DNA of 64,000 nt. It comes from Puffinus mauretanicus. Lineage: Eukaryota > Chordata > Aves > Procellariiformes > Procellariidae. Positions 45,301-58,320 of the stretch are shown piece after piece. The first letter of the stretch is position 1, and every line of letters starts with the position of its first letter. The DNA lies in the NCBI GenBank assembly GCA_023333565.1, contig JAJKFH010000205.1:1-64000 (forward strand). The letters run 5' to 3'. Under the pieces are notes generated by a model. The model was not told where the DNA came from. It searched no databases and saw only the letters and a list, made by a program, of their open reading frames with translations. Both the position numbers and the translations under genes were made by a program.

Positions 45301-48199
45301 AGAGCAGAGCAAGACCTCCTGCTTTTTTTTGGCAGGGTTAAGTGGCTAGATCATGGACGCATACCCTGTCTAGGGAGGAAAGTGTCCCTGTTCAGCTGAG
45401 CTCCAAAGTCCATGCTTCCAGCTACGTGGGACCTCCGTGGCTCTGCTCCCACGCGTGTAGTTAAGCACTGGCTGAAGAGCGCAGCGGCACTGGGGACAGC
45501 CACTCTCCCCTCCCTTTGCAAAGCATTTGTTCTGATGGTGCTTCCAGAGCTGAAGTTCACAGCATGGTTCTCCCCGCAAAATATTCAGAAGTCACCAGTG
45601 AGACACTGCAAAATCCTGAAGCTGGATCAAATCAAGAGATAATCCATCAAAGGTTCCTTCTGCTTGGCCATCGGTCCTTGAAAATGTGGATCATGTTGCA
45701 CTCCTGCTTGAGAGTTTTTCTCCAGAATTGTGTCTAGACACTTACCTTTTTTTTTTTTCCTTTTTCCCCCTGATGAAATCTGAGGTTCTCACGACCCCAA
45801 GAGCTGAAATTTCTCCTAGCTGATGCTCCCAGCAAGAGCATCTTTTCTTTCTCCAGATATTTTGAAGCTCGTGATAAAATTGCAAGGCTTTGGCAATGTT
45901 GGCAATGCCAGTTTGGGTGCTATTTGTGTGCCAAACCCTGCTGAATACGTCTTTTATCGCAGATTTGTAACAGTAGCTGTTGGAGGGGGAGCTTCACAGG
46001 AGAAGTGCTTTCAGAAGAATGCTTCTATAAAGGAACACTGTCCTGCAAAAAAAAAAAAGTGCTTTGCAGGGGGGGAAAAAACCCAAGCCCAACATTTTTC
46101 TTGTGTTCATGTTGTCAAATTTGCCCATTAATTTGAGCAAATAAGGTTTTGCTTCTATTTCTAGTCAATCTTGTTTGTCCTCTTTGTACAAACGAGCACT
46201 GTTGTGCTCCAAGCATTTTTTTGGGGAAAAAAAGACATTTAGATTCTGACTAAGAAATGCCGAAATCCTTGTTTTGTGTAACTCTCCTTGGGCTGAGCCC
46301 CAGCCAGGCCCCTGCAGGAGCTGGGATCGGGACCCAGCTGGTAGTTTGCTCAGACAGGGCACGTTTGTAGTGGGAAGAGCAAACCGGGAAGACCAAAGAC
46401 GGGTCCGTTCATCTGTTCCACCCCGGGTAGAAGGAGAGTTTAGGGAGAAGACAAGGCGGTAGGGTTTCTGTAGTATTAAGGGAGGATGTATAGTCTCTGG
46501 GAGGGGGCTGCGGTGTGCTCAGCTCTTATATCTGCTCTGGGTCCCACAGACCTTCCCTTTGTGTCCACTGTTGAGTTGAGCTGGTTTTGGGCTCTGCATT
46601 TCTCAATGGCAGAAACATAAAGGTTGCCTTCCCGCGTGTTTGCCTCACAATTAAAAAACGCTTCTCCTTTAAAAAAAGGATTTTTCACAGGAAAACCTGC
46701 TTTAAAATTGCACTGGCGTTTGAAAGCGTTTTGGCTGCTGCGTTACAGCCAACACCTAAGGATGCTCTTGCTGAGCATCCCACCCTGAGGAGGGCGAGCG
46801 CGGCACTTTGCTCCATTTTCAGTTTTGTTTGGATCGTCATACACTGTTATTAAGTAGCCATTTACTCTCTTTCCCATCTCTTTGGCACAGAAGCAAGAGA
46901 TAAAACATTAAAAGAGGAATGTGATTATAATCCCATAAAAATTGTCAGAGGAATTTGGCAGTGGTTACAGCCTGTGAATGTAATACATAATATTTTGTTC
47001 ATTTTTAAAAATTATTAGATTTCAAGCTGACAGTTTAAATGACAAATCACCTTAAAAAGATATTGTGGACAGTGTAAAAACTGTCAGTGTGGTTTTTGCT
47101 AACTGTGGAGTTTGCAAGGTCCATGCACCAAAAAAAACCAGGATCCTTTGGTTTTAGCCAAGCTGCGTGCAGAAGCTGAGAGTGATGAGGTCCCTTGTAT
47201 TAAAAATTTGTATTATAATAGTATCGTCACTGTTGGCTCCCCGGCTTTTTTATACCTGAGTTAACGGCAGTGCTGCCTGTCCCAGCATGCTCAGGGGGAC
47301 TTCTTGGTCAAAGGGAAGGTTTTTTTTGAAAAAATTTATTTTTGCTTTTGTTGTCCCCTTGCTCCCACAAACTGTTTGTGAATGGTACCAGTAATTGCAG
47401 CTGGAAGTGGCTGGAGATAAGGGCAGAGGGACTGTTCAGATATGTTATTGAACGTATTGACTGTTTAGATACGTTATTCAGCATGGAAAGCAGATCCCAG
47501 GGGACTGACAGAGTTCCCCATCCCAAAATATCCCAGCTCACAGCGGGAGCTGGAGCTAACGATGCAAAACCCTCCAGGCAGTGCAGGAACGGAGACGCAG
47601 CTTCCCACGTCCTGCTAGAGAGAGTTTTGGACGAAAGGGAAACCAGTGCTCTTCTGTTTCAGCTGAACTGGATAATCACACAGACGATCACAGCCCCGTT
47701 AGGCCTTGTATAAAACACGTAACAAAGTGATGATTTCTGCTCTCAAATAATAGATAGTAAAATTTAGATACTTGTGTCCTCTGTGGTCCTCGGAGCATCC
47801 TTGTGGGCAGTGAAATGAAAATGAGAGGAGTGGGAGTCTGCTCTGTTGTTTCCTTTTCTTGGAGTGAGAAGCTGACTATCGTTTGCCAAGCTTTAATGTT
47901 CGATGCTGCGTATATCTCTTTTTTTAAAAACCAACCTGAATAGGATTTAAAATTTTTAAAACTCTGCAATAGGAATTTTTAGTTTAGCAAGAATATTCCG
48001 TAATTCCTTCTCTTTGCAATGGAAAAAATGACTAAGGTAGATGTGAATTGGGCCTTGTCTCTATCTGCTTGTAGATTCTTGGGGATTGGGCATAAAACCC
48101 ATCTCTTCTTAGCTGAAAATAAATGTCCTGGAGTAGATAGGTGTGTAGTGTGGGGGAAAGTGTCCTCTTCTGGTTCTGGCAGGAGAGAAGAGGTCAGCT

Positions 48200-48540
48200 G
48201 GAGGGGGTCCAGAAAGCTGTATCGAGATTGACTGGAGGTCTAGAAACCACTGGTTTGAACAAACCTGAGTTGTTTGGCTCTGGAGAACAGAAGAGGGAGG
48301 GAGAAATATATCTTTAGGTGCCTAAATGGGAAGGTGGTGTTTGCTTTCCGCATTCACAGTGGATAGGGCAAGAGGTCACGGTCCTAAAATTGTAGAGAAA
48401 AAAGTTCAGATTAAATATTGGGCGATACTTTCCCTAAAAGTAATAACCGGATTTGATGGTCTGAAGAGCTTGTGGAGCATCAGTTGTTGGAAGATGAAAA
48501 TGGCTTGGAAATATCTTCCTAATATTTTGTGATGGTAATT
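48200..48540 (+). mobile_element. ancient LINE relic (CR1/L3-like 3' part)
   Basis: Heavily diverged, but it keeps the order of CR1/L3 3' landmarks: TTGTTTGGCTCTGGAGAA, later GGGCAAGAGGTCACGG, then TTCAGATTAAATATTGG, CTTTCCCTAA and GGAAGATGAAAATGGC. Reading frame is lost. Ends are uncertain. Confidence 0.55.
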
Positions 48541-51391
48541 CTTGTGCGATGAAGGTGCAGTTTATTCTCCCGCAAGTGGGAGTTGTCTCGATGCTTTCCT
48601 GTGCTCCCACAGGGCTGGCATGGAGTGGTGAGGCTAGCAAGGGTTGTTTTCAGTCTAAAATAAGCAAGAGATGACAAATGATGTTCTGGGGCTTAAATTT
48701 TCAGGCACTTAAAAAGATTGAAGTGACTAAACATAATATAAGTTTGCATGCCTCTCTACAAAAGCAGATGTTGGCTAGAAATATTTTATGCTCTTTGATT
48801 CTAAAATTGAATGTTACGGATGTTAAATTGTATGACTTGCCTCTCTCAATGATACAGCCTTTCCAGGACACTGGTTCACTTGAGTTGGAAGAGGCAGAGA
48901 GAGGGGGCGTGAGTGATGTTGCCTTTAGTATAGCTATTTCTCTTTAAAGAAATATCAGTAAAGACAAGTTCCCAGCTCTGTGTAAATACTGGAGAAATAG
49001 AAACAGCCACTTTAGAGATCCTAAATGGTAACTTGTCAGTCCTTTAATTGTACCTTGGGAATGGGAACCTTTTCAAAACAGCATCCCACACACAGCAGAG
49101 CCTGCAGGACCGGACGGTCTCTGCTGGGCTGGCTCAGGAGGTGCCATGTGGCTGAGAACGTTTCCTCCACGTGCATCCTTTGGAGGCCAGGACCGTGTTC
49201 TGCAGCATCCTCTGCACACTCTTTCCTCCAAGAGTCTTATCAAAGATGCCAGTTTGACGCCAGCTTCCCTTCTTTTCTTAGGGAACAACCGTTTTATAGT
49301 CAAAAGCAGGGAGCAGATCTGTGCTATTGATTCGCAAACAAGGTGCAAAATCTCAGGCCAGGTAAGAGAGTTAGTTCTTCCTCGACCGCAACTATGCATC
49401 ACTGCACATCACCTTTTTTGTTAGTTCCACGCAAATCAACTCAGGTCTCAAGGTATAAATGAACTTTTTGCTCCTTGCTAGATATAACAACCATCTTTAA
49501 TCAACTTCAAGACTGTCCGTGAGAGCTGCTAAATCATAACTGTTGTAAACTGGGCTGTGACGCTCATTGAAGGGAACCGAAAGACTTGTTTTGTTGTGAG
49601 CGTTGGGACGCAGAGTGCCACGGTGAGGAAACCTTGCTGTGTTCTTGGCTTTTGGGGCAGAAGATCCCATGGACTACAGGAAGGTCCACGTGGGCACCAC
49701 AGGAAGGTGCCCATCTCTGCCGAAGCTGGGGTCTATTTCCCAGTCCTGCAAGAAAAGGTGAAGCATTCTCCAAAGCATCCCCTTTGGGGACCGGCGGGCA
49801 GGGGAATTGTTTTCGTCTTTTTCCGTATCATTTTGCTCTTCCTCAGCCCGACCTCCAGCGGGGCAGAGTGCCGAGAGCTGGGCTTGGGGCTGCCTTGTCT
49901 GTTTCTATGAGTATCAGGTTGAACCAGGCTTTGCTCTGCAAGGAGGCTTTGTTCTGGGACAGCCTTGTTCCCTTTCCAGCCGCGTCAAAAAAAAAAAAAC
50001 AACAAAACCCAAAAGAGAGCAAGAAGAGCTCTAACAGCCATTAAAAAAAAAAAATATCTGAGATGGGGTTGCCAGGTGAAAGGAAAACAGAATAGTCTCT
50101 ATTCTTGAGGCTCTGCAGCCGTTTTGACTTTTAAATGTATAGCCCCTGAACAGGGATGCTGCTGGGAGGCTGGCGTTTCTCCCTCCCTTTTCACGAGCGC
50201 GCTGTCCCAGCTGGTTCAGGCCTTATGGTTTTAAACCCCGGGTACATCAAGATGACTTATTCTCTGTGTCGAGTCTGATATTTGGGGAATATATTCTCCG
50301 TTCTTGAACAGTTCGCAGGTTTTGAGCTGCTCAGTCAAGCCTGAGGAAACTGTAAGACTTGGAAAGGATGGCAGTGGGATGGGAACGATGATCGGTGGCT
50401 CTGGCAGACAGTGGAAATCCCTGAGACAGAAGGACCCAAGTGTATCGGGGCTATTAGATGCTGGGATTTTAATATCTGAAAGAAGTTAGGGAAAAAAGCA
50501 TGCCTTGGTCGTCCTTGTTGCTGTTCCAGCAGCTGAACTGTTTGCATGTGCTGCTCGGAGGAAACCCCAACCCCTGCTGCCTTGCCCCAGCTCTCTCCTG
50601 TATTTTACTTAAAGCAGCAACCTCAGGCAATTGAAGGAGGAGCTGCCAGGGTAATAGTGGCTCATGGTGCCAAATTTGCAGAGTTTTTGCTCCATATTTC
50701 AGAACGAGGTTTTGGGAAACTCAGCTTAAGTTTCTATTTGAACTGCCTTTAATTTCAGGAAGCGCGAAGCCGCTCAGACTGCTGTGATCGAGGTCACTCT
50801 TCTTAATTTAGGTACTCCAAGGATCAGGAAATCTTGTTTGTTAAAGTCTTAGGCATATGTTGAATCCCTAATGGAGCGTGTGAATGATATTAAACCTACC
50901 ATAGCAGAGAGAGCTCGTATAATAAAGGGAGAGGAACAGTAGTGTTATCAAAGGAGGAACGGCAGATAAGCAGCCAGGCCCGTGCTGTTATCACTTCGTT
51001 TGCGAGATGGTTGTGCAAGTCGTTACAGGACATTTACACAAATTGCTGGAATAAAAACCCACTCCATCAGCAGTCTGATATTTGTTTCTTATTATATGTT
51101 AAACTTTTTCTGGCATAGAAAAGGCTGTCACCTGTTATGTCAAGGTCCCGGCATTCAACACTGGGATCTTTCCAAGTGTGTTGAAACCTAATTGGTTCAG
51201 AATAAGCCTTCCCTTCATTTTAGGGGAGAAAAAAAAGAAAAGCAAGGAAAAAAGAAAAAGCTGTGGCATCTAGCAAGCATTTAAAGCATTTTTTCTCGTT
51301 CTCTGGACTCTTGTGATTTGCCAGACTTGGGGCTGAATTTTCCCCCAGTTTTGTGCTTGCTTTCCATTTCCCGTGAATTAAATTGGGAAAA

Positions 51392-51440
51392 TAATATACA
51401 GCAAATAACGTATAGCAAATAACATACAGCAACCAACACT
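51392..51440. repeat. 16-bp tandem repeat, about three copies
   Basis: Units of ATACAGCAAATAACGT, ATAGCAAATAACAT and ACAGCAACCAAC in tandem, drifting slightly. Confidence 0.8.
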
Positions 51441-52708
51441 GTGGGTGTGGGGGAAGCTTTGTCTAAGCGTGGCTCTGCAGCAGGGAGCGTCAGGACACCT
51501 GAGTGCTTAGTGAGGGAAAACCTGTATACGTCCTTCAACCCTTGTCCAATTCCTTTACCTTTTTTAAAATTTTCTTTTCTTTTTTAACTCCTGCTAGGGT
51601 TCGGTCTGTGCAGTTACAGCCAGAGTGGATGCTTCTTGTCTGCAGGATTTTGGATGGGGTTTGGGAGCACCTTCCCAAGTTGTAATGCATCTGTGCTAGT
51701 TATTTGGTTAAATCGCTCCACGCCGCTTATTTACTTATTTTAATCAAAGGAACTCACTGGTTGTGAGCAAAGGGTATGGTCAGCAGGATCCAACCTGAGA
51801 AGCAGATCAGCAGGGCTTTGGCAGGGGACTTTAGCCTGAGCACACATGCTGGCTGAGGCACAGAGACACTTGGGACGTGTTGCTGGGGGAGGAGAACCTG
51901 TCACTGGCCGCACTCCGGCAGGAGCAGCAGACAAGCCTAAATTTTCCTTTACTCGGAAATCACAACATAATTTTCCTATTTTTCATCCTTGTTACGAGCT
52001 CTGGCTCACCTTTTTCCAGGGTGACTCTTTGTTTTTCAGTATGCTGTTTTCTCCCCCGGTCTGAACTTAATCCCAGAAATCCACTTGGCTAGTTATCCCT
52101 TTAGACGGTTAAGTTTAGAAATTATGAAATACATTGGGCTGGCTCTCCTGCTTCTCCGGGGATGAGGGAACAGGGACTGGACGGCAGCAGAGGAAAATGG
52201 AGGGGAGAGAGGAAGCCCACAGCTGAAAGCAAAGCTGGAAGTTATATATAGCTGCAGGCTGTGGCAGTGTCGGTCAGGGTGCTGTGATGGCTTCTTTAAA
52301 TACGTTCTCGGGCACTGAGGTTTCCAGTCCCGTTAACGAACTGAGCCCATGAGCGGTGGCCGAGAGCCGGGGAGCAGCGTCCCTGGTTTCCAGCACGCCG
52401 CAGCTGGGAGGTTTTTACTTTTACTGGGTTGCGAGCAGCACGGTTGAGTGCTTGGCGATTAATTCCGCAAACTTGGTTAACTTCTGATAAATTATGTCTT
52501 TGCTAATTGAGTGGGAAAAAAATCGAAGATGTGTGTTTTGGGAGCTTCAGTGAGGATGTACTGGGGGAGCACGGTGGGGTGGGTAGCATGAGCTGGCAGA
52601 CACCTTAAACTGATCGGTGTTTTATTTTTACTTTTAGCCTTTACTAACCAAGGGTCACCTTCTGCGGAGGTGCAGCAGTAATTTTTGGTGTAACGTCTTC
52701 TCTTCCAG

Positions 52709-52815
52709 CCCTGAATCCCGGCGCAGCTGAAGCGACTGCAGGCACTTTAAAGATGCACGCGAGCGCGGAGGAGGAACTGGAGAACGACAGGCCAAGGTCG
52801 TGGTCCGTCGTGCTG
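52709..52815 (+). other. candidate spliced leader exon with an upstream ATG
   Basis: Acceptor with a good pyrimidine tract (CGTCTTCTCTTCCAG) and donor CTG|GTAGGT bound 107 bases that are clearly GC-richer than the surrounding intron and CpG-bearing. An ATG at 52753 with A at -3 opens a frame (MHASAEEELENDRP...) that stays open to the donor, 21 codons. It fits a second 5' UTR exon of the third gene; it could instead be a start exon of an alternative isoform. I do not recognise the peptide. Confidence 0.5.
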
Positions 52816-55800
52816 GTAGGTCACCGCTGCCGCCTCGGGCTCCGTGGGCAATGCACACCATGCACCTTTCTGTCTTATGTAGCTTGGGCAGAGCAAGTTG
52901 GCATATTTCAGTGTATTGCAGGATTCTCCTAAGAAGGCTGTTCTAGCCCGAAGGCTGATATAAGTGATCATGCAATGGTTTGCTCCGTTAATCTTTGAGC
53001 CCTGCTACGCTCCGTGGTTGGTACAGGTCTTGGGTTATGCTCCCAGGACTCGCTGAGAAGGGGGCAATTTTTTTTTGCTTCTGAACGTCACGCCTTGGGC
53101 AGGACAGAGTTCAGATGTTCTGTGCATTTGTACTCTTCTCCTGGCTGGTGCTCCTCTATCTTTTTGCTAGACCACTGATTCATTTTTTTCCCCGCCTCTA
53201 AGAATCCATATAACTTAATAAATGTTCATCTGTCCAGTCTTGTGGATGAGGGGTCAGGAGAGCGATGCATTTTCCCCTTGGCTTCTGTAATGGAAGAAGT
53301 GTGCTTGGAAATAACACTCCGGTTTTCCATTACGCCGTTCCAGATTTTTGAAGAAAAAATTGGGTCTCATACCAGAGCTAAGCCATTTTATTTGTAAGAA
53401 ATGAAGCTCTATGGTTAAGCCTTAGTGAGCGGACTGGCAGGGAATTCATTCACCCAGTTCATGGCTGTGTGATAAATGACAGTGTCCCCATGGAAATGGG
53501 GATTTTCAAACCCTAGAGTGATTTCTACCCAGCTTGTGGCATGCCTGGAGACTGCTTGTTTCTAGACTTTATTAAATGATCAGCGTTGGGAGTACAACAA
53601 CTGGACTGATGCTGTTTGCTGTAGCTTTCCTGACACACTTCCAGTTCTGCAGGCTAAATCCAGTCTTTTAAGCTGGTAGGAATAAACTAACGGACTCTGC
53701 TGTAGCACGTGGTGTGCTGGATCCACGTGCACCCTCAGCCTCCTGAGAGCTGTCCTCCTTGAAGCTGCCTCGATTCATTGCTCACTGAGTGGGTCCTCAA
53801 ATACCTTATGGTAGTAATCTTGCAAACGCAGCGAGCGTTGTTGCTCTCTGGGTTGTCTTACCATTATAGATGGAGAATGCGGCAGGAGGAAGAGGGTGAA
53901 GCTTTTGTAGCTTCACTCTGACTTGGTAAACAGAGTCAGGGCCTCTTGGGAGGGAGAGTAGGGAGAAGGGAATTAAATTTTATATCCCTTGGTATTTGCC
54001 ACTGAAGGATAGTAATAATGTATTTGGATGCTTGGTCTGGAAGGTCACTGGGTAAGTGGGAAGGATTTCTTTGTGTTACATCTGCAGAAAATAATGTCGT
54101 TTATTACTCAAGGGCTGGCATCCAGAGGCAGATCGTGGCATTGTAGCAACATGTGTCATCCTCTCTGCGTGCTCGCGATCCTGCGCTGGCACACGGAGGC
54201 TTTCCAATATCTTCTTAGGAAGCTTTAAGAACCAAACTCAGGATCTCTGCTCTAGGACTTGGCCCCTTTCTCTCCACTCCTCCTTTCCCCCCACCCTCCT
54301 CTGCTGTTCTCTCCCTCCCAATTCATTTGTTTTTAAAATGACTGTGCTATTGTGTGCATCAATATGCACATAGCCTGTCTTGTTTTTCTCTTGGACTGAA
54401 AGTGCAAAGCAAATCTGTTTATGGTTTTGGTGAGCTAATTCTTCCCCACCCTGGATTTTTAAATAGACTCTTTCTTTACCAAGCTTGCAGAGCTTGCAGG
54501 ATGTATTGAAGTAATGGGAAAAATATGTTGTGTGTTAACCTTCCTTTTTTGTAAAACTTTGTTTACAACACCTTATTCCTAGCAGTGCATTTCGGAAGTG
54601 CATATCTGGATGCTGAAGCAAGTAGAAGACTTTGAAATAAGAGAACGGGAATTTAATGCATTCAGGGAGGAAATGTTTTGAGTTTTCAACTTTCAGTGCT
54701 TGGATTGTGGAGCAAAATCTAGCAAGCTGTGCTTAGTTGCCCCTTCAATTATTAACTTCCCTTCCCTTCCTGCAAATCCCTGTTCTCAAGCTCAGCTGTT
54801 CCCTGGGCTGCCTGTTGCCTTCAAACAGGCTCCTCCAAAGCCATTGTTGACTCGGACCTTACAGATGAAGGTAAGAGCAGCAAGGAATGCTCTTGACCTG
54901 TAAATAGTCCGTTGGATTAAGGGCTGGTATGTCACTGGTGTGTTGGAAATGTTATTTTTACCTCTGGATTTCATCCTTCCTACGAATCAATCTTACACCT
55001 GTCTGTTTAGGTTAACAACCTCTTCTACGTCCTTGCAGGAGTTTGCAGAGCGCAGTCCTGTTCCGTGCACAGGGCGTTTTGGCTGCTGGGAGGCAGAGCT
55101 TAGCTCCGCTATGGGAGCACTAGAAAAGCCCCAGGGACACCAGTGTCTGCGATGTCCAGCCGGTGGCTTGGCTCCCAGCACTTGTGCAGGAGCTCTCCTA
55201 CAGCCTGCCTACCCCGCTGCTGCACCTCCTCTCCTCAAAACCTGGGCTGTGGCTATTATTTATTTCTGCTGCAAAACTATAAGCTGCTTGTGACTGGCCA
55301 CGGGGCGGGAGCTATATGTGGAGATGGCCATTATATGTGCAAATGCACTTCTCCAGCCCAAGCTTTGCGGGGCAGATGTTGGCTTGGCCTGAGGCCTCTG
55401 GGTACTCCTGTAACATAAATAAGCAGGAGTAGGATTTCAAAGCAAGGAAATTTTTGACATAGTTGATGTCACGCCTCTTCAGCCCTGTGTGTAGGGCCCA
55501 TGGATCTGGAGGCTCACGGCTGCTAGTTTGGTCTTGTTGTTAATAACCTACTGGAGGTGCTTCTGCTGAGCTGGGTTTTGCAGAGGGCTGAGGGGTTCAT
55601 TGCGATCAGACGGCGTGGTTGTGCTGAAGACAGGACCCATGGTGTGAAAAGCATATAGTGCTTTCACAAAACAGGGTGCTCTGCATGAAATCTCCGGTCC
55701 CAGCTACAGCGTTGAATGTGCTCCTCACCGGGGTTTATGGTCAGGTGTTGCAGAGTGACAGCAAGGTCTTTTGGTGAGTAGCCTTAAAGCAAAATGGGCT

Positions 55801-57634
55801 GGGACAAGGGTTATCATGCTCACGCGGCTGTGATCAGCTATTCCACTGAAGAGCTGTCTCTGCTCTGCCAGTAAAGAAGAGATGGGGAAAAGATATGTTT
55901 AATATCCCCACTCTGAGAGAGAAATTTTTCCCGAGAGCAAATGTTCACCTGCAAATCTGCAACAGAGTGCAAAGTAAAGAATTCCCCACTCAAAGGCTTT
56001 GCGAAGCAGAATTGTCCTTTATCCATGTAATTTGGTAGCACTTGGGTTTTTTTCTGTAACAGAGTCTTGGTGGAGGCAAAGTTCTCTCTCTTTATTCTTT
56101 TTCTTCTCTCTTCCTGTTGAGCCGATGGAGTTTGGTGCTCCCTAGGAAGGTGATGGTTGGGGGTTAGCAATGAATAGTGCTCATCGTTCCCCAGGCAGGC
56201 AGCCATAGCCCTGAGCGTGGAGCTGTGAAGCTGTTCTGGGAACTGACCCCAGTGGTCTACCTCTGTTTTCATTTTCATATCTCCCCAGTCAGTATGTGTA
56301 ACGGTAAAGTTTTCCCAACTTGCAGCTCAGATGCTATTTTCCTCATGCCCTTGCATCCCTTTCCCTCATCCCTCCCTTCCTACTCTTATTTCTTATTGAC
56401 CTATCTGCTTGGGACTTGTATACAATATCAGTGTGACAAATTAAATTGCTTGTACCCAGAAAGATGAGGCCACTGGTTGCTTAAATGCTGCAAAACTTCT
56501 TGGCTAGACCCGCACTAACTGTTTTGGCTCCCCAGCCTGTGCAGCCCGCATTGTATTGCGTGAAAGGCGAATTCCATCCTGCGTGGCCCTTTCCAAACCT
56601 ATTGCCCAACACTTTCACTATTTGTCATCAGCTGAAAATTATCTGAGTGCTGTAGATATCCACGGATGTGGTTTGATTGTCTGTTGTATTAAAAATTGCA
56701 TCTGTCTATCGGAAGGATTTGGTTTTGCTGTTCCTGTTTGTGTGTGCGTGAGCTTCTCCCTGTGCTGGAGGTCAGAGGGGTTTGGGGCATGGAGTGATGC
56801 TGCAGCCCGGGCTCTGCTGTTCCTCTGGGCTCTGTGAGCGAGGCGAGCTATCCCCCAGGAAGGCACCGGGGTTCGTGGGGAGGTGGTACTGCTGAGGCTC
56901 CAACAGCGGCCGTCTCCACCCCACAGACTCACAGGAGCAGCCAGCCTGGATGCTACCGAGATGCCTTCAACCAGCCCTGTGTCTGGTGAAGGTACCCTGA
57001 GGGTATGGAAGGCTCCAGCAAAGGCCGTTTCTAGTTTCTGTGGATGGACTGGGGTATGCTGAGAGATGCAGTAGGCAGATTTTCTTTAGGAAGGCAAAGA
57101 ACTTTGCCCGTGGCCCATGAAAGCATGGGTAAAGTGCATTCGGTTGTTTTTGTAGCAACACAAACCGATGGCACACCAGGTTCAAGGAGAGGCCTCGTGC
57201 GAAGGGAAAGGCTTTTTGACGTTTGGCTCAGTGCTAAGGCTGCAATATTCTGTTTCATCCAGAGGTATTTATGAATGAAGATGCAAATCCAAGGTGAAAC
57301 TTGGGAACCGGTAAGCTCTTACTCACTGGAGGCCACCCTTCAAAACAACGCGATTAACCTCCTTATCGCCCAGCTTGATCTGGAGCCTTACAAGCACTTT
57401 GGTGGTTCAGCTATCTGCAGTGCTCGGGGAGTTGTCTGTTCCAGCACACCGAACATGCTGCAAATTTTATTTTATTTCCAAAACAATCCTTTGAGTATGT
57501 TGGGCTGGAAGGGAAACTTGTAATGATTCTCTGTGCCAATATAGTTCAGCATAATCTCTTGGCAGTGCTTTTGTATGCAAACTGGGAGGGTTTCTGACTA
57601 AAGGTGACCCATTAAAAGGATGATTTCTGATAAA

Positions 57635-57780
57635 TAACTAGACTGGGGACTCACCAGTCCTGGGTTCAATTACTTGCTTTGCTATAAGCTTCCTGTGACC
57701 TTGGGCGAGTTATTTAAAATTGTTCTGTGCCTCATTTCCCTTTCTGTAACACACCGGGGACAGCATTTCCCTTCCAGCCA
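57635..57780 (+). repeat. MIR SINE fragment
   Basis: Clear MIR core in order: CCTGGGTTCAATTACTTGC, TGTGACCTTGGGCGAGTTAT, TGTGCCTCATTTCCCTTTCT, GTAACACACCGGGGACAG. Confidence 0.8.
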
Positions 57781-58261
57781 GGAGCTGTGGCAGTGGGAAG
57801 GCAGTCTATACCCTTTTCCATAGCTGGTGTGTGAAGAACCTGGATGGAGTAGAAAGCATGACCATCTCATGGGCCTTTCTTCTGTTGTCCTGGGGAAAAC
57901 AGAACAGGGCCATCCATCTAAATGGTTTTATAGGTGCCCAGAGCTCTTGCTCTGTGAGATCCTGGGGCTCCCTGCATAACTGCAGTCATGCACTAGCAAG
58001 GTGATCGCTCCTGGAGCGGAGAAGCCTTCCTTAGCATCACTTTCAGTTTTTCCTTTAGCTTTAAATCGATAGCCAGTTTGGGTAGGGCAGGTTTCTGGTG
58101 CTCCTTTGGCCTCTGCCTGAAGTTTTCCTTTAATGTATTTTTCTGCATTTGCTGCTGTGCTGCCTTTCTGCTTTAAACCCGGGTGGATACTCGGGAAAGG
58201 CGATGGCTTTGTGAATAAAGATGGTGGCACGTGGAGCTGCTCCCCACTCCAGCGTGCGGAC

Positions 58262-58320
58262 GTACCTCAGGCAGATTGTTTCATCTCTCCCTGCTTCAGT
58301 TTCCTCCTTTCCAGGGGTGC
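58262..58320 (+). repeat. possible MIR fragment
   Basis: Short match to the 3' MIR words TTTCATCTCTCCCTGCTTCA and GTTTCCTCCTTTCCAGGG only. Confidence 0.35.

Larger units (their letters stand above)
33302..52708 (+). other. first intron of the third gene
   Basis: About 19.4 kb, AT-richer than the left half of the window. Holds a MIR relic (33940-34050), the CR1 element (40309-40920), an older LINE relic (48200-48540) and short simple repeats. No recognised protein domain on either strand. Confidence 0.5.
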
